From Tolypeutes matacus (taxonomy: Eukaryota > Chordata > Mammalia > Cingulata > Chlamyphoridae), in NCBI GenBank assembly GCA_026826555.1, contig JAKSZT010053837.1, positions 2,483,687 to 2,547,686 on the forward strand: a DNA stretch of 64,000 nucleotides, written 5' to 3'. Under the pieces are notes generated by a model. The model saw only the letters and a program-made list of their open reading frames with translations. It made no database searches and was not told where the DNA came from. Positions 43,000-52,324 of the stretch are shown here, one piece after another. The stretch's first letter is position 1, and every line of letters starts with the position of its first letter. The position numbers and the translations under genes were made by a program.

Positions 43000-44406
43000 A
43001 CTTAATTGAACTTGGAACTAGGCAGCCATGTCCCTGTCAGCCAGTATTGGAAATACAAATACCCAGGAAGGATTTGTGGAATCTTACTCTCTGCTCGCTT
43101 GGACCCCTGTGAACTTCATGCAAAACCAACAAGCTATTTGCAAGACCTGTATGAACAAAACCACTGCCAGCCTGGACTAAAAGGGACAGATTGAAGGGAA
43201 AATGGCTTCAAGAGGAAAACTGGAAACTGAGGTCTGGACTTAAGGCATCTGCTTGGACCAAGAGAGGGAACCCACCGATGTGTGCAGAAAAGGGGAGCTT
43301 GCCCCCAGCATTTGAAGTGGGTGGATCTTCCAGCTTGTTGTTCAGGGAAAGTTTGGCCACCCCAGGCTATAGAGAGGGTGGTTGGAGAGAGTTAGGTCAC
43401 CACCCTACTGTGTCACTGTGTCTGAGAGATTGGGGAGATTGTGGCCATCACCCCCATATTCTTGGAGCTTGGCTGCCACCCAGATGCTTGATGAGGGTGT
43501 AAGGGGTGGGCCCCCATGAGGCCCCAAGGAGGAGAAACCATCTTTCTATAGATGATACTTAGACTTTGAAGCTTAATGGCGTATGCCCTGCAGGTTTTTG
43601 GAACTGTTTGGGACCTGCAAGGCCTGTTTTCCTTCAATTTCTCCCTATGGCAACGCAAATGTTTATCCTGTGACTGACCCTCCTTTGTACACTGGATGCA
43701 GATAACTTGTTTTCTAAGCTTCACAGGTCTATAGCCAGAGGAGAATTTTGACCTAAGACAGACTGCATGCTTATAACTGACATATACGAGATTTTTGTAC
43801 TGAGCATTTTTACTGAAATGATTTAAGGATTTTTGAAATATTGTGATGGAGGTTATGTATTTTGCATATGAAAAGAACACGTATTTTTGGGGTCCAGAGG
43901 GGGGAATGTTCTGGCTTGTCTTTTGTGTACTGCAGATAAAATTAGGTCCTTAAACTAACCCATTCTTGTGACTGTATGTAAATGCAGTATAGATGGGGCC
44001 TTTTGATTATATTAAGTTTTGACCTTGATTAGATCATTTGATTAGATCGCTTATGATTGGACTATGTCAGTAAGGTTGGGTCTCCACCCTCTTTCTGGGT
44101 CTTATATAAACAGAGAGCACACAGAGAGACACAGAGAAAGGAAGCTGCCATTTTGACCTTGCCATGTGAGAGAGGACTCAAGGATCCCAGCAGCCAAAGC
44201 TGAAGCTTGAAGGCCCCAAGAGGCTGGGTCCACAGAGCAGCTCAAGGCTTAAGAGATGGGCCATGTGCCTGATTGTTCACAACTGGGCTCAGGGAGACGG
44301 TGAGCCCTGAGGGGAAGGCAGAGACCTCAGCAGAGATGATTTTTGTGAGAAACATCTCTGAGGATGCTTTGATTTGCTCCTTTTCAAAACCTTGGAACTG
44401 TAAGCT

Positions 44407-44601
44407 TTTTTTTTTTCTTTCAGATGTATTTTATTTATTTCTCCACCCCCACCTCGTTTTGCACTCACTGTCTGCTCTCTGTGTCCATTCATTGTGTGTG
44501 CTCTGGTCTGCTCGTCTTCTCTTTAGGAGGCACTGGGAACTGAACCAGGGACCTCCCATGTGGGAGAGAGGTGCTCAATTGCTTTAGCCAACTCTGCTCC
44601 C
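44407..44601 (-). mobile_element. DAS-type SINE in the 3' LTR
   Basis: The duplication 'gaactgtaagc' flanks it at about 44396 and 44602. Antisense B box 'ggaactgaaccaggg'. The LTR polyadenylation block follows intact. Confidence 0.93.
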
Positions 44602-44698
44602 GAACTGTAAGCATTTCCCTAATAAATTTCCCATCATAAAAGTCAACCCATTTCGGGTACTTTGCATTGGCAGTCCTGTGGCAAACTAAGACATGCAC

Positions 44699-45122
44699 CC
44701 TGGCCCTGGCCCACGCCTCTGTGACCTCATCTCCTCCCGCTCTCTCCCTTGCACATCCGCCAGCCACTCGGCCTCCTTGCTGCTCCATGAGCATGCCATG
44801 CACTGCTCTTCCCTTAGCCTGCAATGCCTTTTCCTTGCTCTCCACAAGGCTCCATCCCTTCCTGCCTCCAGGTCGCTGCCTAACGTGGCCTCACAGAGGC
44901 CCAGCCTATATGAAACCGCACCTGTTTCCACCCACCAGAACTCTCTACTTCCCCTTTCTCTACTCGGAAAAATACATTCACTGGCTTGTTGTTTCCCTCC
45001 CTCCACTAAAATGTAAGCTCCGTGAGCACGGAGACTTTGACTTGCCCACTGCAGAGTCCCTACCTCCTGGAAGAGGGCCTGGCACACAGCGAGAGTCAAC
45101 ACATATTTGTCAAATGAATAAG
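44699..45122 (+). repeat. L2 LINE, right part
   Basis: Directly continues the L2 of 41395-41683: 'gtgacctcatctcctcccgc', 'actcggcctccttgctgctc', 'ctgcctccaggtcgctgcct', 'aaaatgtaagctccgtgagc', and a 'gtcaaatgaataa' end. The ORFs here are chance readings. Confidence 0.88.
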
Positions 45123-45360
45123 TGCCCCAGTGTTGAGTCAGGGAGTGAAGGAGAGGCAGGTGCGAGTGTGGGTAATCACAGAATCTTAAATATTCAAGGG
45201 TCTGAACCACATTTCCACATTATCCTGGAAAAGACACCCAAGCATTTTCTCAGGCCTTCTCCTGAAATGACTTCCACCATCTTGGTTGATCATCCTTCAG
45301 CTTCCTTAGAATTCTAATTTTTAGGGATTAATTTTTTAGTATTAAGCATCAGTCTCTTTA

Positions 45361-45811
45361 TTTATTTATTTATTTTAAAGATTTATTTATTTACTTTATC
45401 CATTTTAAACTCCCTCTTCCCCATTTGCTGTTTTGTGTCCATTAGCTGGGCAATTCTCTGTGTCTGTTTCCTGCCATCTCTTCTCATCCCCCTCCTCCAG
45501 TCTTCACCAGGATTTGATCCTAGAGACCTCCGATGTAGGAGAGAGGTGTTCTGCCACCTGTGCCACCTCGGTTCCTGGTTTTCAGAGCTTTCGGAGCATC
45601 TCGTCTTGTCTCTCCCCTGTGTCTCTCTCCTGTTATGTCATCATCTTGCTGCATGGCTCCCGGGGCCTGGCGGCTCACTGGCACACAGAGCCTGGCAGCC
45701 CATGCGCCTTCTATATATCTATTTTTTATTTTACTGGGAGGTCCCGGGGATCGAACCCAGATCCCTCCATATGGCAGACGGACGCCCAACCATTTGAGCC
45801 ACATCCACCCC
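45361..45811 (-). mobile_element. DAS-type SINE, chimeric (long form with a foreign head)
   Basis: Flanked by 'agcatcagtctcttta' (45345-45360, 45812-45827). Right of about 45712 the head matches the monomeric subfamily ('actgggaggtcccggggatc') joined through 'tatctattttttattt', rather than the usual long-form head. Either a second SINE landed at the head or the unit is recombinant. Confidence 0.9.
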
Positions 45812-45854
45812 CAGCATCAGTCTCTTTAATAGGCTCTTTTTTTCCCCTTTAAAT

Positions 45855-46230
45855 GTCAACTTTATTGATGTTTCATTTACAATCAAATGCACTCATTTTG
45901 AAGGCACAGTTTGTTGAATTTTGACAAATGTGTACAGCTGTGTAACAACCACCATAATCAAGATGTAGCACCTTTCCATCAACCCCAAAAATCCCCTTGT
46001 GCCCCTTTGTGGACACTCCTCAGCCCTCAACCCTGGCCCCTGATAACCACTGATCTGCTTTCTGTCACCATAGCTTAATTTTGGCTGTTCTAGAATTTTA
46101 CATAAGTGGAATCATACAGTATATCCTCTTTTAGTCTCTTGCTCAGCGTAGTGTTTTTGAGATTCATCCATATTGTGTGTATCAGTTTTGCATTCCTTTT
46201 TGTTTCTGAGTAGAATTATAGGTCCCTCTT
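45855..46230 (-). repeat. L1 3' end, antisense
   Basis: 'aatgcactcattttgaaggc', 'gttgaattttgacaaatgtg', 'agatgtagcacctttccatc', 'gagattcatccatattgtgt' follow antisense L1M. Confidence 0.83.
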
Positions 46231-46284
46231 TTAAAAGAAATTACTTCCGGGAGAGGCACTATGCTCTACTGCTCCTTTAACACC

Positions 46285-46600
46285 GTCTTCATTTCCTAGA
46301 GCTGCTGTAATAAAGTAGCACAAACTGGGTGGCTTAGAACAGTAGAAAATGATTGCTCAAAGTTCTGGAGACTAAAGTCCAAAATCCATATGGGAGAATC
46401 CTTCCCTGCCGTCTGCCCTGCGTCTGTCCTCTTTGATAAGAATGCCAGTCATATTGAATTAAGGGCGCATCTTATTCCAGCATGATGCCATTTTAACTGC
46501 CGGATTCCATTAGCAGGGGCCCTATTTCCTAATGAGATCCTATCCAGAGGTACTGGGGATTAGAACGTCAACATACCTTTTTTGAGCAGCATATGAAAGT
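46285..46600 (-). mobile_element. MLT1-type MaLR LTR, antisense
   Basis: 'cacaaactgggtggcttaga', 'tcaaagttctggagactaaa', 'gaggtactggggattagaac' follow antisense MLT1. Confidence 0.8.
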
Positions 46601-46734
46601 ACTGGGGGCATGTGGGGACCTGGAAGTGAGGGAGAGGCCTGACAAAAGTGAGATGCTGAAAGGCAATTTTGCAAGCTTCACTGTGCTTTTCACGCAAGAA
46701 GCTGCCTTTCTGCCTCCAAGCCAGAAATCCCGGA

Positions 46735-46915
46735 GTGAGTGAATGAATCTTACTGAGTATCTCCCATGTGCTAGACAGACTCACACTTGATGCTCACCAC
46801 AACCCAGTGAGTTAAGTATTACAAACACCCCCTTTTCAGATGAGGAGAGGGACCACGTAGCTGTTAACTAGGATTTCAAGCCAGGTCTTGAACTCCAAGG
46901 TTCAAGTTCTTGCCT
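46735..46915 (-). repeat. MIR
   Basis: 'actgagtatctcccatgtgc', 'tgatgctcaccacaacccag', 'ccttttcagatgaggagagg' follow antisense MIR. Confidence 0.82.
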
Positions 46916-46919
46916 ATCT

Positions 46920-47540
46920 ACTGACTCTAACTCAGACAAAAGGCTTCTAAGAGCATGAGCCAGGAGAACAACCTGGGGCCTGACCGAGCATGGGCCAAAA
47001 TCAGAGAGAGCAAGAGAGCGAGCGAGCTAGGGAGCTGCATTGGGTTTCCTGTCACCAAACCAGTCCAGGCACTTAATGGGATTCTATGACCCAGCCTTGG
47101 AGGGACTGTCAGCTCCTGTCTGGTTTCAGCATGGGGGCCTCAGGTCACAACTTTGTGCAGAATTAAGACCCTGGGAACAAGCACGATCTTAAAGTGAATC
47201 CCAGAAAAAAGGTGGTGGCGGCGGTGGTTGCGGGAGTCTGCGCAGTAACTAGGGCATTTGAAAATAGCCTGACTATGAGGGGCTGAGCCAGGCCAGCTGG
47301 TGGGTGGCCAGGAGCTGACTGCGAGCTCGGGTGCCCTGCAGACTGCATTCCGGAGCTTCGAGTGTCCACTCCCTCACGCCACCTGTGTTTGCCCTCCTGC
47401 TCACTCCACTCCTCTCCCTTCAACCTGGCACAGGTGGGAAGATGAAACCACAGCCACTTCGGACTCAAGACTCTGCTGCGTTAGGCAGGCTCTTAGCATT
47501 CCACACAACTCGCTGACATATGGAAAACTGTCTACGATTC
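46920..47540. other. Unique DNA with a short GTGGCGGCGG tract
   Basis: No gene recognised. A short GA/GC-rich run at 47000-47030 and a GGTGGCGGCGGTGG tract near 47212-47226. Confidence 0.4.
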
Positions 47541-47544
47541 AAGG

Positions 47545-48005
47545 GTGTCTAGGGCTGAGTAACCAAGGACCACAAACTAGGTGGCTTAAAACAGCAGAGA
47601 TTTTTTTCTCTCATCGTTTTGGAGGCTGGAAGTCCAAACTCAAGGTGTCAGCAGGGTTGGTTCCTTCTGGAAGGTCTCGGGGAGAAACTCTCCCATGCTT
47701 CTCTTCTAGTTCCTGGTGGATCCCGGCTATCCTTGGCTTTTGGCAGCATAACTCCAATCTCTGCCTCCATCTCCCATGGCCAGACGTCTCCTGTGGATCT
47801 CTGCCTCCTCTGGGTCTCTGGGTCTCTCTGTGTCCTCTCATCTTCTAAGGACACCAGCCATTGAATTCAGAGTATGCCCTAAATCTAGGGTGAGTTCATC
47901 TTGAGGTCCCTAATTACATCTTCAAAGACCCTATTTCCAAATAATGTCACATCCGAGGTTCTGGGTGGACATGGTTATTTTGGGGGGATACTTCATCCTA
48001 CTACG
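47545..48005 (-). mobile_element. MLT1-type MaLR LTR, antisense
   Basis: 'ccacaaactaggtggcttaa', 'tttggaggctggaagtccaa', 'aaggtgtcagcagggttggt', 'caaagaccctatttccaaat' match antisense MLT1. ORFs 47300-47864 are readings through it. Confidence 0.87.
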
Positions 48006-48009
48006 AGAG

Positions 48010-49060
48010 GAAGGAAAGCATGACTCACAGGAGAGTCTAGCAGTGAATCAACAAGAATATTTGAAGCACCAGAATTTTGTAAGGTTCTGAGGAAAATGTG
48101 AGAGGAGAAAGAGCAATGCCTAAAACTAGACACAAGGCTGCCTTCCCTCAGCCTCCGTGCCAGTCTCTATACCACGGGCGCGACGCCCCATCACAGCGCA
48201 TCGCGCTGCTCTCCTTCTTCATGCCTCAAGGCTCTCTGCTTCCAAGACAAAGTCCAAACTCAGTCTGGCCACTGTCCACTCGTCAGCGTCATCCCTCACT
48301 GCCCACACTGTCCAGATCCCCTTCATGCTCTTTCTTTCATTGATTTCCAGTGGCCTCAACTTTGTCTCCAGACCATTTCAGCAGGGTGAGAGCCTCAGGA
48401 AACGATTCACCTTCTGGCCCCTCCGTTTCCCCCTCAGGGGCATCTCACAATTACTCAGCTATTCTACCCTGCCCAGTGCTACCCACAGTCTCCTGGCCAC
48501 CAGGCTCCAGTTGGGACTCTGATGAAGCAAGTGAGCTGCCTAGGGCCCCAAATTTAAGGGAGGCGCCCACTTTCAGGGCTTTAAATTCTGGGCCGTAGGC
48601 GCCTTGCTTGCCTCACTTAGTGGTCCCGGCTTTGCACTGGGCTGGTGTATTGATAAAGGATGAGAGGAGAAAAAGAGGCTAAAAGGAATGGGGGGCAGTG
48701 CTAAAGAAGGAGGAAAATCCAAAGTCAATGGCAAGGTGAAGGATGACGGCCCAGGAGACCAAGGGTGGCGCTTCAGAGCGAATTCCCCACACAGGTGCTC
48801 TTACACACACCTCCTGGCCCCGCACAGAAAACACCACCCAGAGAGCAAGGAAAATCACATACACTCACTGCTTTGTCTTTAGGTTTTCCCAAGTTCCTTG
48901 TCCTGGGGGTGGGGTAGGGGGATAAGGAGAGCGCCCCAAAGTCATGTTCCATCTGTTTTTCTCTCTCTCCTCAGACTTGGCGTCTTTTGCTTGATGTCAG
49001 GAGCCTCATCCTAACGGCGACTCAGGGTCCTAAAAGGCTATAGTTGGAAAGAGCCCTTCA
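48010..49060. other. Mostly unique DNA
   Basis: No gene recognised. Some CpGs at 48175-48215. 48525-48640 ('gagctgcctagggccccaaa', 'cttgcctcacttagtggtcc') may be an old DNA-transposon piece, unassigned. Confidence 0.4.
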
Positions 49061-49270
49061 GACAACTAGTCCTGGGTTGTCCAGGACAGTAGCCTCAAGC
49101 CACATGTGGCACTTGAAATGTGGCCTGTGTATATGACAAGCTGAATTTTGAGGATTTAGTTTGAAAAAAAAAAAAAAAGAATGTAAAACATCTCATTCAT
49201 ATTTTAAAATCTTGATTACAGGTTGAACTGATATTATTTGGGATATAGTGGGTTGAATAAAATATATTGT

Positions 49271-49764
49271 TGAGGCAGGTTAGTACACGGTAATGGAGGA
49301 GAAGACGACCCACAACATGGCTGACAGAAAACATGGCTGACAGACAACATGGCTGCAAGACCTCGCTGGGACCTTGAGTGTAACCTTGAGGTCCCAGTTT
49401 CTCTTTCCAGAACCTCCCCTTGGTCCTGGATATTCCACAATGGCCTCACCATTTGCCCCCACCATAGGTGGGGTAACCAATAACCGCTGAGGCCCATCCC
49501 CTTATCATTAGCAAGGGGGTGGAATAATTAACAGTTTAAAAGATAATCACAGGAGGCAGAGTGTGCTGTGTCTGCCTAGAGGAGCCTGCACCAAATCTTG
49601 GTGTGTGTTTCTTGTCTTTCTCTCCCATTTCTCAGCAAGCTCTGTTCTTTCCCCCATTTCCCAAATAAATTCTTTTTACTGACTTAACTAAACTGGTGTG
49701 TTCATAAATTGTTTTATGCTTCATAGCCAAGAACCTAGAGGAATCCAATGTTTCCCTGTCTTCA
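49271..49764 (+). mobile_element. Solo ERV1-type LTR inside MER3
   Basis: TGAGGCAGG to TCTTCA, with the 4-base duplication 'ttgt' (49267-49270, 49765-49768). Polyadenylation signal AATAAA at 49664-49669. Contains a local triplication of an 'acaacatggctgacag'-like unit at about 49311-49355. Close relative of 33175-33635. No retroviral genes. Confidence 0.9.
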
Positions 49765-49837
49765 TTGTTAAAATGAATTCCCTGTGTCTTACTTCTTTTG
49801 ATTTGACTACTTACATATGTGGCTTACATTACATGTA

Positions 49838-49923
49838 TTTTTTTTTAGAAGGTACTGGGAATCGAACCTAGGACCTCGTACATGGGAAGTAGGTGCTTAG
49901 CCACTTGAACTACATCCACTCCC
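49838..49923 (-). mobile_element. DAS-type SINE monomer inside MER3
   Basis: T run then 'gaaggtactgggaatcgaac' and reversed head 'gaactacatccactccc'. MER3 resumes with 'tatatttctactgg'. Confidence 0.9.
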
Positions 49924-49954
49924 TATATTTCTACTGGACACCGCTGATCTAGTC

Positions 49955-50030
49955 CAACTTCGTTTTACGGATGAGAAACTGAGAGGCAGAGAGAAGACCC
50001 GACTTAGTGGTCGGCACACACTAAAATGCC
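49955..50030 (-). repeat. MIR fragment
   Basis: 'tcgttttacggatgagaaac' and 'tgagaggcagagagaagacc' match antisense MIR. Confidence 0.65.
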
Positions 50031-50221
50031 CTGATCTTGCTGGTTGTTCCCACCAAGCAGCCCCCAGACACCTCGTAGGCTGGGAGTGGAGAAGGCAGAT
50101 TTGCTCACCCCTAGGCCTCTTGGGGGCAAGTTCCAAGACTGGTTTCTTGGGAGGGAAATAGAAACCGTAGGAAAGGAGGGGGCACTGGCTCCAGAAAGTC
50201 ACACTTTAAAAGCACATTAAG

Positions 50222-50572
50222 GGAAGCGGATGTGGCTCAAGTGACTGAACTCCTGCCTACCACATGGGAGGTCCGTGGTTCAGTGCCCAGTGCCTCCTGA
50301 AGAAGACAGCAAGCTGACATGACTGGCAGGTGCAGAAAGCTAACACAAGATGATGCAACAAGAGACACAAGAAGAGAAAACATAATGAGAGATACAACAA
50401 AGCAGGGAACGGAGGTGGCTCCAGCGATTAGGTGCCTCCCTCCCACATCGGAGTTCCTGGGTTCAGTTCCCAGTGCCTCCTAAAGAAACAAGGAAGGCGA
50501 ACAGGCACAGCAAGTGAAAAACAACAAGGGGGTGGGGAGAAATGAATACATAAAATAAATCTTTTAATAAAA
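50222..50572 (+). mobile_element. DAS-type SINE, two-box long form
   Basis: Heads at 50222 ('gggaagcggatgtggctcaa') and about 50406 ('gggaacggaggtggctccag'). Flanked by 'cacattaag' (about 50213-50221 and 50575-50583). A-rich tail with 'aataaatctttt'. Confidence 0.93.
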
Positions 50573-50589
50573 CAACACATTAAGTTTGG

Positions 50590-51200
50590 AAAACTTGGGG
50601 TGTGAGAAGAAGTAAGGAGAAGGCTGGGGAGCCTTAGGCTTTCTCCCATTAGTTCATCTGCATGGTAACAGGTGAGGTAATCATCCCCCTAAAAACCCAG
50701 AGGCCCCTTCTCCTGCCACACCCCCTAAAGGCAGGGTGGGTAGCACCTTGCCTGAGCCTAGGGGCCAGCCACTCCAGGATTGTTTGACAAGTAAACAAAG
50801 ACCAGTTTCAGTAGGATTAGCTCGATAATGTTTGAAGAGTGGGAGCTAGGGAGGGGGAAACCAGACACCAAAGCAAATTCCTTTATTTCATCATTTTTAT
50901 CTGGCGTCTGCATTTCCATCAACCTGCATTGTGGAGACTTTTAGGAGTGGTAGTTAGGAAAGTAAAGAGATAACCATCTCAGTCCCAGGGCAGCACTGTC
51001 TGCCACTTCTGATGAGGGTTGTAGCTGAATTCACTCCTACGCACTAAGGAAGTTTTCTTTGGCCATTTTCTTGGCCATTTTCTCGCCTTGTCTGGGGAGC
51101 CTGAGAGCCGGCACCCTTCTCTCCTCCCAAGCCTGGCTTTTCCCATCCTGCACTGGTGGGGCCACGGTGATGGAGAGAAAGGCTGAGCTGCGGGGAAAAG
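50590..51200. other. Unique DNA upstream of the CpG block
   Basis: No repeat recognised. A GTAAACA forkhead-type motif lies near 50792. It could contain upstream regulatory sequence, but nothing decides this. Confidence 0.35.
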
Positions 51201-51699
51201 TGGAAAAGAGGGGAAGGGTGACCTGGGGGTCAGCTCTCCATCCTATTTTCTGGAGTCAACGCACCCGGGAGTCCCTGTCCCGCTCCTACACGCGCGCACA
51301 CTGGCTGCAGGGCCCAACAATTACCTGGGATCCTGGCCCTTGTACCCGGGCGGCGTGCGTGCGGTGGCAGGGACAGGGCGTGGCTCTCCCCGGGACAACC
51401 TGCGGGCCCTTACGGAGCGGTGCCCGCGGCCTCTCGCTTTTATGTCTGGGAGGGGCTGATGCGCTGGGCCGGGCCGAGCCACCACCTACTTCAGGGGTGA
51501 CTGTGTCGCTGACGTCAGGAGACTTTGGATTCATTCCCTGGCATGAGGGCTTTATTTTCATAACAGCACCAAATGCCAAGGAACTGGGATAGGCGTGTCC
51601 TCTCCCGCTGACCCTCCCGCCCCTTGTCCCTCTGCTCACCCCTCGCTGCCTCCCTCCCTCCGGCGACAGCCGCCCTTATAGCCGCTCTGCGCGCCGCGC

Positions 51700-51884
51700 G
51701 CCGCATCCCTGCCTGCAGGCTTCCGCAGCGCCCAGACTTTCCCAGCGCCCAGGCTTCCCCAGCGCCCAAGGCTTCCCCAGCGCGCGGGCTTCCCCAGCGC
51801 CCAGGGCTTCCCCAGCGCCCAGGGCTTCCCCAGCGCCCGGGCTTCCCAGGTGGCCTCGGAGCGGGACGCGGCCCCGGTACTACG
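51700..51884 (+). other. Candidate non-coding first exon
   Basis: A transcript starting about 25-30 bases after the TATA-like box would run from about 51700 to a consensus donor 'tacg|gtgagt' (exon end 51884, GT at 51885-51886). No ATG occurs in this interval, so it would be 5' UTR; the long ORF across it begins with a non-ATG codon. It contains the GC-rich minisatellite. No downstream coding exon can be assigned with confidence; an acceptor-like 'gttcttccacag' ends at about 52562 but is unsupported. Confidence 0.45.
51719..51851 (+). repeat. GC-rich minisatellite, 17-18-bp unit
   Basis: About seven to eight units of 'cttccccagcgcccaggg' with small variations. It lies inside the candidate first exon. 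Its minus-strand translation gives a repetitive ALGKPW-like peptide, which I regard as chance. Confidence 0.9.
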
Positions 51885-52180
51885 GTGAGTGAGGCGCGGA
51901 GAGCCCGGGGCGCGTCGGGAGCGCACCTGAGATGTGCGGGGAGTGGGCCCTGGGAGGGGTGGGGTACAAGAGGGGACCCACCCAGGTCATGGGATGCAGC
52001 TGGCTGTGAGAGAAAACCCTCCGGGAAAGGAATTCCTCTAGTTTAACAACTCAGAAAAGTTTTCTGAACTTCTCAGGCTAAAATGGGAGGTGGGCAACAT
52101 GGGAATCCCAGTGGGTTCCGTGTAATATTTTGGGTAATCTAAGCACCTCTTAAAATATATGTATATATATATATATAAAT

Positions 52181-52282
52181 AACATTTTTGTAAGCAAATA
52201 CACATATATGCATATATATTTATATATCATTTTGCAAATGTTTGTATGTATTGTGAGAATTTTGATTTTTACCCACAATAAA
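52181..52282 (+). repeat. Unclassified ~100-bp repeat, copy 2
   Basis: Near-identical partner of 16420-16520 with the same preceding (TA)n run and the same 'acccacaataaa' end, followed by an A-rich tail to about 52320. Confidence 0.75.
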
Positions 52283-52324
52283 AATAAATTAAAAAGTAAA
52301 AAAAATAAAAATAAAAAAATGAAA

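Larger units (their letters stand above)
41684..44693 (+). mobile_element. Two-LTR MaLR-like endogenous retroelement (3.0 kb)
   Basis: 5' LTR 41684-42302 and 3' LTR 43907-44693 are clearly homologous (both start TGTYCTGG and share 'atggggccttttgatta', 'aggctgggtc/cc', 'ccctaataaatttcccat'). A 5-base near-duplication 'tgaac' / 'tgcac' (41679-41683, 44694-44698) lies in an L2. Just after the 5' LTR is a MaLR-like leader ('accaggagagtggagtgcca'), and a polypurine tract ('agaggggggaa', about 43896-43906) precedes the 3' LTR. The roughly 1.6-kb interior has no retroviral gag, pol or env that I can recognise, as expected for non-autonomous MaLRs. A hAT element (42806-42999) and a SINE (about 44407-44601) were added later. 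Confidence 0.88.
49072..49946 (-). mobile_element. MER3-type hAT element, split by an LTR and a SINE
   Basis: Antisense MER3 blocks: 'agccacatgtggcacttgaa', 'aagaatgtaaaacatctcat', 'gttgaactgatattatttgg' on the left and 'gactacttacatatgtggct', 'tatatttctactggacaccg' on the right. The 8-base near-duplication 'aactagtc' / 'atctagtc' (49064-49071, 49947-49954) marks its ends. Interrupted at 49271-49764 and about 49838-49923. Confidence 0.87.
51230..51960 (+). promoter_or_regulatory. CpG-island-like block and candidate promoter
   Basis: CpGs are frequent here and scarce elsewhere in the window. It holds a perfect palindromic CRE TGACGTCA (51510-51517), a GC-box-like CCCGCCCC (about 51617-51624) and a TATA-like 'cccttatagcc' (about 51673-51683). 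The plus orientation is inferred from the splice donor at 51885. It is the only such region in the 64 kb and is free of recognised transposons. The gene it might serve is not identifiable here. Confidence 0.65.

Noticed and set aside
44667..45317. 216-codon ORF and its antisense 174-codon partner
   Set aside because: Both read through the L2 3' region and the end of an LTR; the nucleotide match to L2 explains the sequence.
47300..47864. 182-codon ORF
   Set aside because: Most of it is an antisense MLT1 LTR.
51059..52046. Long ORFs over the CpG block as coding sequence
   Set aside because: GC-rich DNA has few stops. The frame across the candidate exon starts without ATG and runs through the splice donor.
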